64,000 nt of DNA from Gammaproteobacteria bacterium (GTDB lineage: Bacteria > Pseudomonadota > Gammaproteobacteria > Burkholderiales > Burkholderiaceae_B). Position numbers and translations under genes: made by a program. The first letter of the stretch is position 1. Each line of letters opens with the position of its first letter. Location of the stretch: contig JAURJT010000039.1 in assembly GCA_030832095.1 (NCBI GenBank), forward strand, positions 1-64,000, in the 5' to 3' direction. The notes beneath the pieces were generated by a model. It saw only the letters and a program-made list of their open reading frames with translations. It did not search any database and was not told the DNA's origin. Below, in pieces: positions 44,674 to 54,207 of the stretch.

Positions 44674-44702
44674 ATGCTAACTACTGATTATTTATAGGTC
44701 AA
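44674..44702 (-). promoter_or_regulatory. promoter of the oxidoreductase operon
   Basis: On the minus strand TTGACC (44702-44697), 17 bases, then TAGCAT (44679-44674). It lies in the spacer divergent from the LysR gene, where LysR proteins usually act. Confidence 0.5.
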
Positions 44703-44755
44703 TCCGGTAAAATGAAAAACAATACTGAATTGCAGTCAAGAATAGGGCTTTCACA

Positions 44756-45658
44756 ATGCGAAATCTCAACGCCTTACTGGTGTTCGCCAAAGTCGCAGAG
44801 ACGCGCAGCTTTACCGTTGCAGCCCAGCGCTTAGGGCTCACCGCTTCGGCCATCAGCAAGTCTGTCGCCAGACTTGAGCAAGAGCTTGGGGTCAAACTGC
44901 TACAGCGCTCGACACGCTTAGTTAGCTTGACAGACGAGGGTTCAAGCTTTTACGAACGCTGCCGAAACATTTTGGCCGAGCTCGACGATGCGGAAAGCGC
45001 AGTCACCATGAGCAACGCCACGCCAAAGGGACGGCTGCGTATTCAAATGCCAGTCGGCTTTGGTCGACGCGTGATCGCACCAAAACTTTGGGCATTCACG
45101 CAGCAGCATCCAGAGTTGGTGGTGGATGTTGAGTTAAGCGATCGCGTGGTTGATCTGGCTTACGAAGGCATTGATGCCGCGATTCAGATTGGACCGGTGA
45201 GCGACTCGCGTGTGGTGGCGCGCAAGCTTTGTCGCTTAAGCTTTGCCGCCTGCGCCTCACCTGAATATTTAGCTAAACACGGTGAACCCGCCACCCCCGA
45301 AGAGCTTCAAACTCATCAATGCCTGGCTTACCTGCTGCCCATGACAGGCGGTCATCGCGAATGGCAATTTGCCAAAGATGGGCAGAATTTTTCTAAGTCG
45401 TTTTCGGGCGCCTTGAATATCAATAACGCAGAATCTTTGCTTGAGGCTGCGGTTGCTGGCGCTGGGATTACCATGATCAGTAACTTCATCGCAGCAGACG
45501 CGTTAAAAAGCGGAAAACTTAAGACTATCTTGCCCGATTACATCGTCGAAGGCCCCGAGGTGTTCGTAGTGTATTTGCCACGAAGCAATCTTTCGGCGAA
45601 AGTAAAGGCCTTTGTTGAATTTTTAACCCTGACTGTCGAGGGAATCGAACGTGCTTAG
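44756..45658 (+). CDS. LysR-family transcriptional regulator
   Basis: A 300-residue LysR protein: winged helix at residues 1-60 (R-S-F-T-V-A-A-Q-R-L-G-L-T-A-S-A-I-S-K-S) and a periplasmic-binding-like effector domain (about 90-295), with the C-A-S-P-E-Y-L-A-K-H-G segment typical of the CrgA/DsdC-like branch. It is divergent from the oxidoreductase operon with 167 bases between, the classic arrangement for LysR control of the neighbouring catabolic genes. The effector is presumably a pathway intermediate. Confidence 0.9.
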   Translation: MRNLNALLVFAKVAETRSFTVAAQRLGLTASAISKSVARLEQELGVKLLQRSTRLVSLTDEGSSFYERCRNILAELDDAESAVTMSNATPKGRLRIQMPVGFGRRVIAPKLWAFTQQHPELVVDVELSDRVVDLAYEGIDAAIQIGPVSDSRVVARKLCRLSFAACASPEYLAKHGEPATPEELQTHQCLAYLLPMTGGHREWQFAKDGQNFSKSFSGALNINNAESLLEAAVAGAGITMISNFIAADALKSGKLKTILPDYIVEGPEVFVVYLPRSNLSAKVKAFVEFLTLTVEGIERA

Positions 45659-45760
45659 GGCGAATCTGGCCTCAACGCCAAACCCAACCTCGCCACCTGA
45701 TATTTTCTGTACTCTCCGTTTCTTGACCTCTGTTTTTTCACACACTTACAAAAACTGATC

Positions 45761-46474
45761 ATGACAACCCCTAAAACCACACTCAAACTCATGTCATCGA
45801 TGGCGTTACGTAGCGTTCTTAACGAAGTCATCCCTGATTTTGAAAAACAAGCGGGTATCGCCGTTGAAATCAAATATGGTGCCACTGCAAAACTAAGCGA
45901 GCGTATTCGTGGCGGCGCCCGCGGCGATCTCGTGATCGCCGTCGCAGGTTCAATCAACGAACTCGAAGCCGAAGGCATTTTGCAACAGGGCGCGCGAGTC
46001 GATCTCGTCACCTCGGAAGTCGCCATGGCTGTCAAGCTTGGTGCACCCGTACCAGATATTTCGACCCAAGAGGCGTTTATTGCAACCCTACGCGCGTCGC
46101 GTTCATTCGTATTTTCTAAACAAGGGGCAAGCGGGATGTACTTCGCAAGCCTGCTCAAACGTCTTGGGTTAGATGAAGAACTTCGGCCTAAAGCAACTGT
46201 CTTGGCTGAAGGCCTCACGGGCGAACTTGTAGCCCGCGGTGAGATTGAACTCGCAGTACAGCAAATGAGTGAGCTGATGCAGGTGTCTGGAATCAATATC
46301 TTTGCCAAACTCCCTCCTGCCGTCCAACAATCGACCACGTTTTCAATTGGCGTATTTAAAGACCCAACCAAGCCTGAAGTGATCAGCGCCTTCAACGCGT
46401 TTATGCGCACACCGGTGGTCGCAGCGGTATACAAGCGTCAAGGTTTAGACCCAATCACTCCAGTCAAGGGTTAG
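45761..46474 (+). CDS. ModA-like substrate-binding protein without signal peptide
   Basis: A 237-residue protein with the type II binding-protein fold of molybdate/tungstate receptors: I-K-Y-G-A-T-A-K-L-S-E-R-I-R-G-G-A-R-G-D-L-V-I-A is the characteristic strand-loop, followed by V-D-L-V-T-S-E-V-A-M-A-V. There is no hydrophobic N-terminus and no in-frame upstream start giving one, so it should stay in the cytoplasm. No ModB/ModC genes follow; an amidase gene does, after 61 bases. Such soluble ModA-like proteins occur beside catabolic genes in Burkholderiales; their role is unknown to me. Confidence 0.75.
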   Translation: MTTPKTTLKLMSSMALRSVLNEVIPDFEKQAGIAVEIKYGATAKLSERIRGGARGDLVIAVAGSINELEAEGILQQGARVDLVTSEVAMAVKLGAPVPDISTQEAFIATLRASRSFVFSKQGASGMYFASLLKRLGLDEELRPKATVLAEGLTGELVARGEIELAVQQMSELMQVSGINIFAKLPPAVQQSTTFSIGVFKDPTKPEVISAFNAFMRTPVVAAVYKRQGLDPITPVKG

Positions 46475-46535
46475 GACCACTCAAACACGTCTAGGTTTAG
46501 ATCCATTCACGCGTTAATCTTTAAGAGACCCTTTC

Positions 46536-48161
46536 ATGACCAATGCCTTGCATGACCTAACTTTGGCACAAGCCGCAGAGCTTCTGCGCACGCGCAAACT
46601 CTCGCCACTTGATTACGTGAACCATCAAATCGCGCGTATTGAGGCGTATGACGTTCAACTGAGTGCGTTTATTACACCGACCTTCGACTTGGCACGCCAA
46701 CAAGCCAAGGCGGCTGAGGCTCAGATCATGGCGGGCGACTATCGCGGGCCCATGCATGGCGTGCCCTTTGGGGCAAAAGACATCTACGAAACCGCAGACA
46801 TTCTGACGACCGGCGGGTCACGTACAGCGCAGCACTATGTGCCTACCAAAGATGCCACGGTCGTATCTAAGCTCTATGGCGCTGGTGCTGTACTGATGGG
46901 CAAACTCAATACACACGAATTTGCACACGGCGGGCCCTCACTTGATTTACCTTGGCCGCCAGTGCGCAACCCTTGGGGGCTCGATCGGTTCAGTGGCGGC
47001 TCATCTAGCGGATCGGGGGCCGCAGTCGCCGCGGGGTTCGTGCCTGCAGCCTTAGGCACCGACACAGGGGGTTCGATTCGTGGACCAGCCTCACTGTGTG
47101 GCATCGCAGGCTTTATGCCTAGCTCAGGGCTAGTGAGTCGCACGGGCGTCATGCCTAACTCTTTTACGTTTGATCACTGTGGTCCCATGGCCTGGACGGT
47201 TGAAGACTGTGCACTGATGTTGCAAGCAATAGCCGGACACGACCCGAAAGACGGCAACAGCTTCGCTCAACCCATCCAAGATTACAAATCTCAGTTGGCC
47301 GGTGGCGTCAAAGGGCTGCGTATCGGAGTGCTGCGCCACTGGTGGGAAGAAGAAAACCCAGCCAATCCTGAACATCTCCAAGCACTTGAACGGGCCATCG
47401 ATATCTTCAAACAACTAGGTGCCCACGTGGCAGACTGCCGCGTGCGTTCGATGCAAGACTACATGGATGTCAAGGTAGTTATCGCTGAGACAGAAATTTT
47501 TGCGGTACATCAGCATAATCTCATCAGTCGTCCAGGTGACTTTGGGCACGATTTCTTGAGTCGCATCCTACCCGCCTCGCTATTTCAATCCGTTGATTAC
47601 TTGGCAGCGACGCGCGAGCATCGGCGGATGATCAACGAGATGCAACCCATTTATGAAAAGTTTGATTTGCTCTTGATGCCCACCTTCGGCCCAGCCAGCC
47701 CAATCACAGCGCATCGCCCCATCACCTTTTGGCAACGTGGCAACTCACAGGTGCTAGCCAACGTCTCTGGGGGCCCTGCACTCGCTGTGTGCTGTGGCTT
47801 TAACACTGCGGGGTTACCCATGGGCTTGCAACTCGTCGGTGCCCCGCAGGCTGATGCCTTAGTGTTACGCGCCGGCCACACCTATGAATTGGCAGCCGGC
47901 TTACGCGCGAAACGCCCAGCACTCGTTGCGGGTAACCAAGTGCCGGTACTCGCGCCGCAAAACTTAACACCTGACACCTCGGGCTGCGATGCTGCCACGC
48001 GCGAGCTTGCCCTGCGCATGGCAAAAAATGCTGGGCTTAAGTTAAACGAAGCACAAACCGAGATCTTGCTTGAGGCTGCGCCGTATGCCTTCGCAATGAC
48101 TCAACGTTTGCGTAAAAATCGAAATTGGTTTGAAGAGCCTGCTAACGTTTTTAGAACTTAA
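46536..48161 (+). CDS. amidase-signature family amidase
   Basis: A 541-residue amidase with the complete Ser-cisSer-Lys triad: K81 (V-P-F-G-A-K-D), S156 (F-S-G-G-S-S-S-G) and nucleophile S180 (G-T-D-T-G-G-S-I-R-G). It is longer than the 470-residue average because of an extra C-terminal tail of about 60 residues (after P-V-L-A-P-Q-N-L-T). It hydrolyses an amide to acid and ammonia; substrate unknown. TAAGAGACC precedes ATG 46536. It is followed after 11 bases by an isocitrate-lyase-family gene, so the acid product may feed that enzyme. Confidence 0.87.
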   Translation: MTNALHDLTLAQAAELLRTRKLSPLDYVNHQIARIEAYDVQLSAFITPTFDLARQQAKAAEAQIMAGDYRGPMHGVPFGAKDIYETADILTTGGSRTAQHYVPTKDATVVSKLYGAGAVLMGKLNTHEFAHGGPSLDLPWPPVRNPWGLDRFSGGSSSGSGAAVAAGFVPAALGTDTGGSIRGPASLCGIAGFMPSSGLVSRTGVMPNSFTFDHCGPMAWTVEDCALMLQAIAGHDPKDGNSFAQPIQDYKSQLAGGVKGLRIGVLRHWWEEENPANPEHLQALERAIDIFKQLGAHVADCRVRSMQDYMDVKVVIAETEIFAVHQHNLISRPGDFGHDFLSRILPASLFQSVDYLAATREHRRMINEMQPIYEKFDLLLMPTFGPASPITAHRPITFWQRGNSQVLANVSGGPALAVCCGFNTAGLPMGLQLVGAPQADALVLRAGHTYELAAGLRAKRPALVAGNQVPVLAPQNLTPDTSGCDAATRELALRMAKNAGLKLNEAQTEILLEAAPYAFAMTQRLRKNRNWFEEPANVFRT

Positions 48162-48172
48162 GAGACACACTC

Positions 48173-49042
48173 ATGATCAATCTTAAAAGCCGCCTCCAAC
48201 AACCTGAAATTTTATTGGCACCTGGCGTGTATGACGCCTTATCAGCCTTGATGGCAGAGCAAGCAGGGTTTGAGGCCGTGTATATTTCTGGTGCCTCGGT
48301 GGCATATACGACGCTTGGGCGTTCTGACGTCGGGCTCACCACGTTTACTGAGGTCAATGAAAAGATCGTACAGATGCGTGATCGCATCAGTCTGCCCATC
48401 ATCGTAGATGCCGACACGGGCTTTGGTAACGCATTGAATACCGAGCGCACCGTGCGCGGCTTTGAACGTAATGGCGCCAATCTCATTCAGCTTGAAGATC
48501 AGAGCTTTCCGAAGCGCTGCGGTCATCTGGATGGAAAAACGGTGGTATCCACCGCTGAAATGGTTGGCAAGATCAAAGCTGCTGTGAACTCACGCCACAG
48601 CAGTGACACGTTGATCATGGCGCGCACCGATGCCGTCGCCGTTGAAGGCTTTGAGCAAGCGCTCGAGCGTGCTGAGCACTACCTGGCAGCGGGTGCAGAT
48701 ATTTTATTCATCGAAGCCGTGCGCAGCGACGAACAAATGCGGATCGTGAATGAACGTTTTAAAGGTCGCGCACCTTTGCTAGCGAATATGGTCGAAGGCG
48801 GCAAAACGCCGGTTAAGTCAACCGCTGTGTTGCAAGAGCTTGGCTATTCAATTGCCATTTTTCCGGGCGGTACAGTGCGTTCAGTGGCAATGACCTTGCA
48901 GGCATACTTTGCAGAACTGAAAGCGACAGGTAGCACAGACGGCTTTCGCGACAAGATGTTTAACTTTGATGGCTTAAATAATTTGATCGGGACGCCTGAA
49001 CTTTTGGCACGCGGCAAGCGCTATGAAAGTGGTGGTGAATAG
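48173..49042 (+). CDS. isocitrate lyase/PEP mutase superfamily enzyme
   Basis: A 289-residue barrel enzyme. Signature features are D-A-D-T-G-F-G-N (metal-binding aspartates, about residues 82-89), E-D-Q-S-F-P-K-R-C-G-H (about 108-118) with the conserved active-site cysteine region, and A-R-T-D-A. The family includes 2-methylisocitrate lyase, carboxy-PEP mutase-type enzymes and oxaloacetate decarboxylases; the length and K-R-C-G-H form fit the lyase/decarboxylase branch. It probably cleaves a C-C bond in a 2-substituted malate-type acid. Co-directional with the amidase and the dehydrogenase that follows. Confidence 0.82.
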   Translation: MINLKSRLQQPEILLAPGVYDALSALMAEQAGFEAVYISGASVAYTTLGRSDVGLTTFTEVNEKIVQMRDRISLPIIVDADTGFGNALNTERTVRGFERNGANLIQLEDQSFPKRCGHLDGKTVVSTAEMVGKIKAAVNSRHSSDTLIMARTDAVAVEGFEQALERAEHYLAAGADILFIEAVRSDEQMRIVNERFKGRAPLLANMVEGGKTPVKSTAVLQELGYSIAIFPGGTVRSVAMTLQAYFAELKATGSTDGFRDKMFNFDGLNNLIGTPELLARGKRYESGGE

Positions 49043-49091
49043 CAATCGCCTGCACTTAAAAACTAATTTTGACTATTGATTGGAAACCCGC

Positions 49092-50156
49092 ATGAAAACG
49101 TATCGTATCGCCACGATTCCCGGTGACGGCATTGGTAAAGAAGTGGTCCCTGAAGGGCAGAAAGTACTTGAAGCACTCGCACGTCAAAATCCCGCCTTGA
49201 AGTTTGAATTCGAAAACTTTGACTGGGGTGGCGACTATTACCGCAAGCACGGCATGATGATGCCTGAAAATGGCCTCGATCCTTTACGCAACAAAGACGC
49301 GATTTTGTTTGGCTCGGCGGGCGATCCGCACATCCCCGACCACATCACTCTATGGGGCCTGCGCTTAAAAATTTGCCAAGGCTTTGATCAGTACGCCAAC
49401 GTGCGCCCTACCCGTATCTTGCCCGGCATTGACGCACCACTTAAGCGCTGCACCCCGGCCCAACTCGACTGGGTGATTGTGCGCGAAAACTCAGAAGGTG
49501 AATACTCTGGCGTGGGTGGTCGCGCACATCAAGGCCACCCGATTGAAGTCGCAACCGATGTCAGCATGATGACGCGTGCGGGTGTCGAGCGCATCATGCG
49601 TTACGCTTTCAAGTTGGCACAATCACGACCACGCAAATTGCTCACTGTTGTGACCAAATCAAACGCCCAACGCCACGCCATGGTGATGTGGGATGAAATC
49701 GCGGTACAGATTTCTAAAGAGTTTCCGGATGTGACTTGGGACAAAGAGTTGGTGGACGCCGCCACAGCACGGATGGTCAACCGCCCCGCGACATTGGATA
49801 CTTTGGTGGCGACCAACCTGCACGCCGATATTTTGAGCGATCTCGCAGCCGCCTTAGCAGGTAGTCTGGGTATCGCTCCGACAGGTAATATCGACCCCGA
49901 GCGACGCTATCCATCGATGTTTGAGCCGATCCACGGCTCGGCTTTTGACATTATGGGCAAAGGCTTGGCAAACCCGATTGGTACCTTTTGGTCAGTGGTG
50001 ATGCTGCTCGAGCATCTGGGCGAACAAGCCGCAGCCGATCGTTTGATGGCCGCGATCGAAGCGGTGACCGCCAACCCAAGGCTGCACACGCGTGATTTAG
50101 GCGGTTTAGCCACCACTGCCCAAGTGACCGCGGCGGTGTGCGAAAAAATCGCCTAA
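49092..50156 (+). CDS. tartrate dehydrogenase / isopropylmalate dehydrogenase-like enzyme
   Basis: A 354-residue beta-decarboxylating NAD(P) dehydrogenase. ATG 49092 with GGAAA at about nine bases is preferred over a TTG at 49080. Family motifs are I-P-G-D-G-I-G-K-E-V-V, Y-A-N-V-R-P-T-R (substrate arginine), R-E-N-S-E-G-E-Y-S-G-V-G-G-R and the metal aspartates in N-L-H-A-D-I-L-S-D. The S-E-G-E-Y-S-G loop and absence of isocitrate-specific elements point to tartrate or D-malate dehydrogenase. It oxidises a 2-hydroxy diacid, often with decarboxylation. Confidence 0.85.
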   Translation: MKTYRIATIPGDGIGKEVVPEGQKVLEALARQNPALKFEFENFDWGGDYYRKHGMMMPENGLDPLRNKDAILFGSAGDPHIPDHITLWGLRLKICQGFDQYANVRPTRILPGIDAPLKRCTPAQLDWVIVRENSEGEYSGVGGRAHQGHPIEVATDVSMMTRAGVERIMRYAFKLAQSRPRKLLTVVTKSNAQRHAMVMWDEIAVQISKEFPDVTWDKELVDAATARMVNRPATLDTLVATNLHADILSDLAAALAGSLGIAPTGNIDPERRYPSMFEPIHGSAFDIMGKGLANPIGTFWSVVMLLEHLGEQAAADRLMAAIEAVTANPRLHTRDLGGLATTAQVTAAVCEKIA

Positions 50157-50171
50157 GAGATACGCAATACG

Positions 50172-51005
50172 TTAAGGCGTGGGCTGAATCTGTTGTAAGT
50201 CAGCCACGCGTTTAGCCACTAGCATCGACCACTTGTTAAAGGCTGCCTTGGCATAGCCCCAAGACTGAAACGAACTCATATAGCCATTTGCCCAAGTTTG
50301 AGCCGCTTGGGCCGCGCCTGCGTTCAGTTCTGCTGCATATTTTCGACCAATCTCGGTATCGCGACACTCGGCCAATACCGCGCCCGTCGCGCCGTCGCGA
50401 AACTGCATTTCCATGCCTGTTTCGCCCAAATAGGGGGTCGACCCAGCCGGGCGCCCGGTGACCTTACCTGAACTCGCCTCAGCAATAAACGCATACGGGA
50501 TCAAGGTACCCGCAACGCTACCGGGCACAGAGGTCGGTACCAAATCTGTCAGGGCAATCCGTAGTACCACCACGCCGGCCCCGGCTTGTGCCACAACAGG
50601 TATCTGAGGTTTAAGCGAGTCGTGAAGCGTCTGATAAAAGTAATCGGTTAACTGCTTCAAGTCGGTTGGGTCAACCGTAGGGACTTTGCCATCTTTTGAA
50701 TCTTTCGGTGCCGTCAACGATACGACGATCGGCGTGATCTGGATTTTTTTATATTTTTTTGGATCAAAGCGAGTATCACGCCAACACTCGATGCCTTGCA
50801 TCGCAGCCACCGGTTTGAGCTTGGCGTAATTCGTTAAGAATCCGCTTTGCGTCAAACGGGCTGCGTCAATCGCCGTCACGTTCTCGCCAGTACCAAGCGC
50901 AGCCTCATAGGTTTTACAGCCAGTGAGCGCGCCCCCAACAAGCGCACATAAACCTGCACCCACAACTAACCGACTGCGCAAGAACAATGTTTTGGCGTCA
51001 CGCAT
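50172..51005 (-). CDS. DUF3313-type lipoprotein
   Basis: A 277-residue lipoprotein with lipobox L-T-G-C30 after a hydrophobic signal. The rest is a soluble domain (about 50-270) with Y-K-K-I-Q-I-T-P-I-V-V and V-V-V-L-R-I-A-L-T-D-L-V-P strands as in DUF3313 proteins. Its ATG follows the DctM stop with no spacer, so it is expressed with the TRAP genes. A role in periplasmic support of the transporter is possible, but nothing in the sequence defines it. Confidence 0.75.
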   Translation of the reverse strand: MRDAKTLFLRSRLVVGAGLCALVGGALTGCKTYEAALGTGENVTAIDAARLTQSGFLTNYAKLKPVAAMQGIECWRDTRFDPKKYKKIQITPIVVSLTAPKDSKDGKVPTVDPTDLKQLTDYFYQTLHDSLKPQIPVVAQAGAGVVVLRIALTDLVPTSVPGSVAGTLIPYAFIAEASSGKVTGRPAGSTPYLGETGMEMQFRDGATGAVLAECRDTEIGRKYAAELNAGAAQAAQTWANGYMSSFQSWGYAKAAFNKWSMLVAKRVADLQQIQPTP

Positions 51006-52316
51006 CTACTTCGCCTTACCCATGACATAGTCTGGCAGCACCGTCACCACCTCAGGGAAAACCGTAACGATCACGATACAAATGACCAGACAGATAAAAA
51101 ACGGAATCGCAGCAAGCGCAATCGTATTGCTGTCTTTGCCCGTCATGTTTTGCAACACGAATAAGTTAAACCCCACCGGTGGCGTGACCTCGGCGATCTC
51201 AACCAACAAGACGATAAAGATTCCAAACCAGATCAGATCGAAACCCGCTTTTTGAATCATCGGCAAGACGACCGCAGCGGTCAGCACAATCATGCTGATG
51301 CCATCGAGCGCAGTCCCTAAAATCAGATAGACCACCACCAAACAACCAATCAGGGCATAGGGCGAAAGTTGCATGGCATTGACCCACTCAGCCAATTCGC
51401 GAGGCACGCCGGTAAACGCCATCGTTTTGGTCAAGAAGGCCGCACCAGCCAAGATGATCATGATCATGCAACTGGTGCGTGTGGTGCCCATCAAGCCTTC
51501 CCAGAAATTTTTCCAGGTCAACGAACGGCCGTAAGCTGCGATCGCTAACGAACCAAACACCCCATAGGCCGCGCACTCGGTTGCTGTGGCATAACCAGCC
51601 ACCAACACCCAAACGATAAAGATAATCAGTAGCGCACAGGGGATTAAGTTACCGCTTTTACGCACCTTTTCAAGAAAACTTGACGGGGGATCGGCAGCAG
51701 GAACTTTTGATGGATTACGGATCGACCACCAAGCGATATAGCCCATAAACAAAGCCATCAAAATCGCAGAAGGAATAAAACCCGCAAGAAAGATTCGAAT
51801 AATTGAAGCGTCGGCAGCGACGGCGTACACCACCATCGTGATCGAAGGTGGGATCAGAATCCCCAACGTGCCAGACGTGGCCAAGGCACCCAAGGCCAGC
51901 TTTTCGTCGTAGCCGCGTTTTTTAAGCTCAGGCAAGGCCACTTTTGCGATGGTGGCACAGGTGGCCGCAGACGAGCCGCTAACTGAACCGAAAATCCCGC
52001 AACCCAACACCGTCGTGTGCATCAGCCGGCCCGGCACGCGGTTCAGCCACGGGCGCAGACCTTCAAACATTTCTTCACTTAACTTGGTTCTGAACAGAAT
52101 CTCACCCATCCAGATGAACAAGGGTAAGGCCGCAAGCTCCCATGAGGCGTTTGTTTCCCAAAAGGCTGAGAACAAATTTTTACCGGGTTGTGTATTCACA
52201 AAAAAAGCTTGCCCGACCCAGCCGCAAATCGCCAAGGTCATGGCGATCCAGATTCCGCCCGATAAAAACAACAACATGATGATCAGTAAAAACAGACCAA
52301 TTCCGAGCGTATCCAT
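51006..52316 (-). CDS. dctM: TRAP transporter large permease subunit (DctM)
   Basis: A 436-residue integral membrane protein with about 12 helices, the conserved G-S-V-S-G-S-S-A-A-T (about residues 110-119) and G-I-L-I-P-P-S-I (about 150-157) motifs of the DctM/ion-transporter superfamily. It couples sodium or proton entry to uptake of the acid bound by DctP. 141 bases lie between it and the small subunit gene, longer than usual for this family. Confidence 0.92.
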   Translation of the reverse strand: MDTLGIGLFLLIIMLLFLSGGIWIAMTLAICGWVGQAFFVNTQPGKNLFSAFWETNASWELAALPLFIWMGEILFRTKLSEEMFEGLRPWLNRVPGRLMHTTVLGCGIFGSVSGSSAATCATIAKVALPELKKRGYDEKLALGALATSGTLGILIPPSITMVVYAVAADASIIRIFLAGFIPSAILMALFMGYIAWWSIRNPSKVPAADPPSSFLEKVRKSGNLIPCALLIIFIVWVLVAGYATATECAAYGVFGSLAIAAYGRSLTWKNFWEGLMGTTRTSCMIMIILAGAAFLTKTMAFTGVPRELAEWVNAMQLSPYALIGCLVVVYLILGTALDGISMIVLTAAVVLPMIQKAGFDLIWFGIFIVLLVEIAEVTPPVGFNLFVLQNMTGKDSNTIALAAIPFFICLVICIVIVTVFPEVVTVLPDYVMGKAK

Positions 52317-52457
52317 AAAGTATCTCTAAAAATTGCAGACTAAGCGTCAGAAAAAATAACTGACTCTCGCCCTTGGGTGCGAAGCGTTCTGAAGGGCCAA
52401 CTACGACACGCGCGACCGCTACCTAAATGGCAACGCACTAAGCGCGCATACGCCACG

Positions 52458-52991
52458 TTACACATCAGAAGAAAAGTCACCCTTCGCATGACGCTCTTCA
52501 ACAGCAACGACAAAGGTTGGGCGATTACCGCGCGCGACAATGACAAGTTCGTCGACCACAGCAATAAAAAATAACCAGGCCCCGATCAGAAAAGACATTT
52601 GTGGGATCCACATTGGCATGGGCAAGAGCCCGCCAGCAACGTCTTTAAAGACATAGCTTTCGTAGGTAAACAAGGTAGCGGACCAGGCCAGATACCCCAC
52701 CGCAACCGCGGCACAGGCAAGCGACACCAATTCGAAAAGGTGACGCGGCTTGGGTGCAAGTTTTTCGAGCAGCAGGGTGACGCGCACAAAATCGCCGTGC
52801 TTAAAGGCATGCGCCATCGCTAAAAATGCTGCTGCGGCACACAACCAGGCCACAACGTCGTTGACGGCCCCTGTCTTCACACCAAATTCGCGCAGCACGC
52901 TTTGCCCAATCATCAAGGCGCAAATCGCGCACACGCACAGAGCGGCAATGCCGCCCGCCACGAGGTACAACGTATCAAGAAACTTTCTCAT
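52458..52991 (-). CDS. dctQ: TRAP transporter small permease subunit (DctQ)
   Basis: A 177-residue protein with four hydrophobic helices and the DctQ hallmarks near the second helix (V-V-A-W-L-C-A-A-A-A-F-L-A-M-A-H-A-F-K-H-G-D, about residues 46-66). It bridges the receptor and DctM in the inner membrane. It starts 40 bases after the receptor gene stop. Confidence 0.88.
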   Translation of the reverse strand: MRKFLDTLYLVAGGIAALCVCAICALMIGQSVLREFGVKTGAVNDVVAWLCAAAAFLAMAHAFKHGDFVRVTLLLEKLAPKPRHLFELVSLACAAVAVGYLAWSATLFTYESYVFKDVAGGLLPMPMWIPQMSFLIGAWLFFIAVVDELVIVARGNRPTFVVAVEERHAKGDFSSDV

Positions 52992-53031
52992 GGGGCGACA
53001 TCACTTTGGTCTAAAGAATCAAAAAAATAAA

Positions 53032-54024
53032 TTACTTGGCGGGTACAAGTTTGCGATACTCGGCAATCAAAGTTGTGCCTTGGGCGCCGGCTTTCTTTTC
53101 CCAGTCAGTCAAAAGCGTGGCGCCAATTTTGTTGAATTCAGCTAAGAAAGTGGCCGACGGAACCGTAATGGTCATGCCGTTGTCAGTCAGGATTTTTTTC
53201 AACGAAGCTTCTTTGTCTTCGCTGGTTTTCCAGCCACGCGTTTGGGCTTCAGCCGCAGCTTTCGTGACTGCGTCTTGAGTGGCTTTATCCAAAGCGTTGA
53301 AGGCTTTCAAACTCACAATGACAGCATTCTTTGGAATGAAGGCCTGAAAGTCGTACCAAAACTTCATGCTTTCATACGTTTTTGTATCAACGCCCGTCAT
53401 GCTCGAAGACAAATAGCTTTCTACCACGCCCGTGGCAAGCGCCTGGCTTAGCTCAGCGGCTTGAATCGTGACCGGAACCATATTCATTAACTCAGCCAGA
53501 CGGGCCGTAACAGGCGAATACGATCTCCATTTCAGACCTTTCATCTCTGCGACCGAGTTCACAGGCTTTTTGGTGTAGATCCCCTGCGGATTCCAAGGCA
53601 CCGTAAATAGAATCTTCATCCCTTGAGCTTCTAAATATTTGTCAAGTGCTGGGCGCTGCACCTGGTCAAGACTTTTGGCTTGGGCATAATTGCCAACCAA
53701 ATTAGGCATGCCATCCATACCGAACACCGGATTTTCATTTTCATAGTTAACCAGCAGAATCTCGCCTAACTGAGCCTGACCACCCTGCACGGCCCGCTTG
53801 ATTTCTGGAGCTTTAAACAACGACGCATTGGCGTGCACCACAATTTTGAGCTTGCCTGCGGTGGCAACATCCACTTGTTTGGCAAAATATTCAAGGTTCT
53901 CAGTATGGAAGTTGGCCGGCGCATACGCCGAAGGCAAATCCCATTTGGTTTGGGCCTGAGCCAAGCTGGTCAAACCAACACAGGCCACGGCGGCAGCCAA
54001 GCGAATAAGAGGTAAGCGGGACAT
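53032..54024 (-). CDS. dctP: TRAP transporter periplasmic receptor (DctP)
   Basis: A 330-residue binding protein with a signal peptide (residues 1-24, ending A-Q-A-Q). DctP features include W-D-L-P-S-A-Y-A near the mature start and the L-K-W-R-S-Y-S-P segment at about 168, containing the conserved arginine that grips ligand carboxylate. It delivers an organic acid, probably an aliphatic or aromatic carboxylate or N-acyl acid linked to the amidase pathway encoded next door. Confidence 0.9.
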   Translation of the reverse strand: MSRLPLIRLAAAVACVGLTSLAQAQTKWDLPSAYAPANFHTENLEYFAKQVDVATAGKLKIVVHANASLFKAPEIKRAVQGGQAQLGEILLVNYENENPVFGMDGMPNLVGNYAQAKSLDQVQRPALDKYLEAQGMKILFTVPWNPQGIYTKKPVNSVAEMKGLKWRSYSPVTARLAELMNMVPVTIQAAELSQALATGVVESYLSSSMTGVDTKTYESMKFWYDFQAFIPKNAVIVSLKAFNALDKATQDAVTKAAAEAQTRGWKTSEDKEASLKKILTDNGMTITVPSATFLAEFNKIGATLLTDWEKKAGAQGTTLIAEYRKLVPAK

Positions 54025-54207
54025 GATGTCTCCTGGACAAAGGATAGTGGTGAAAAGGACAACTTAGGGGTAACAACTAAACTGCTCCTGAACGGCGCAG
54101 ACCGCGACTGCGGCATTGCAACATCGCAGATGGAAAACATAGTAACGAAGAAGTAAGATTAATGGTCAAAAGTGACCAAAAAAATTCAAAAAACTTGGAG
54201 AGCAAAG

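Noticed and set aside
45655-46434. 259-codon minus-strand open frame
   Set aside because: It lies antisense to the ModA-like gene and is Ser/Arg-rich without domains; a shadow frame.
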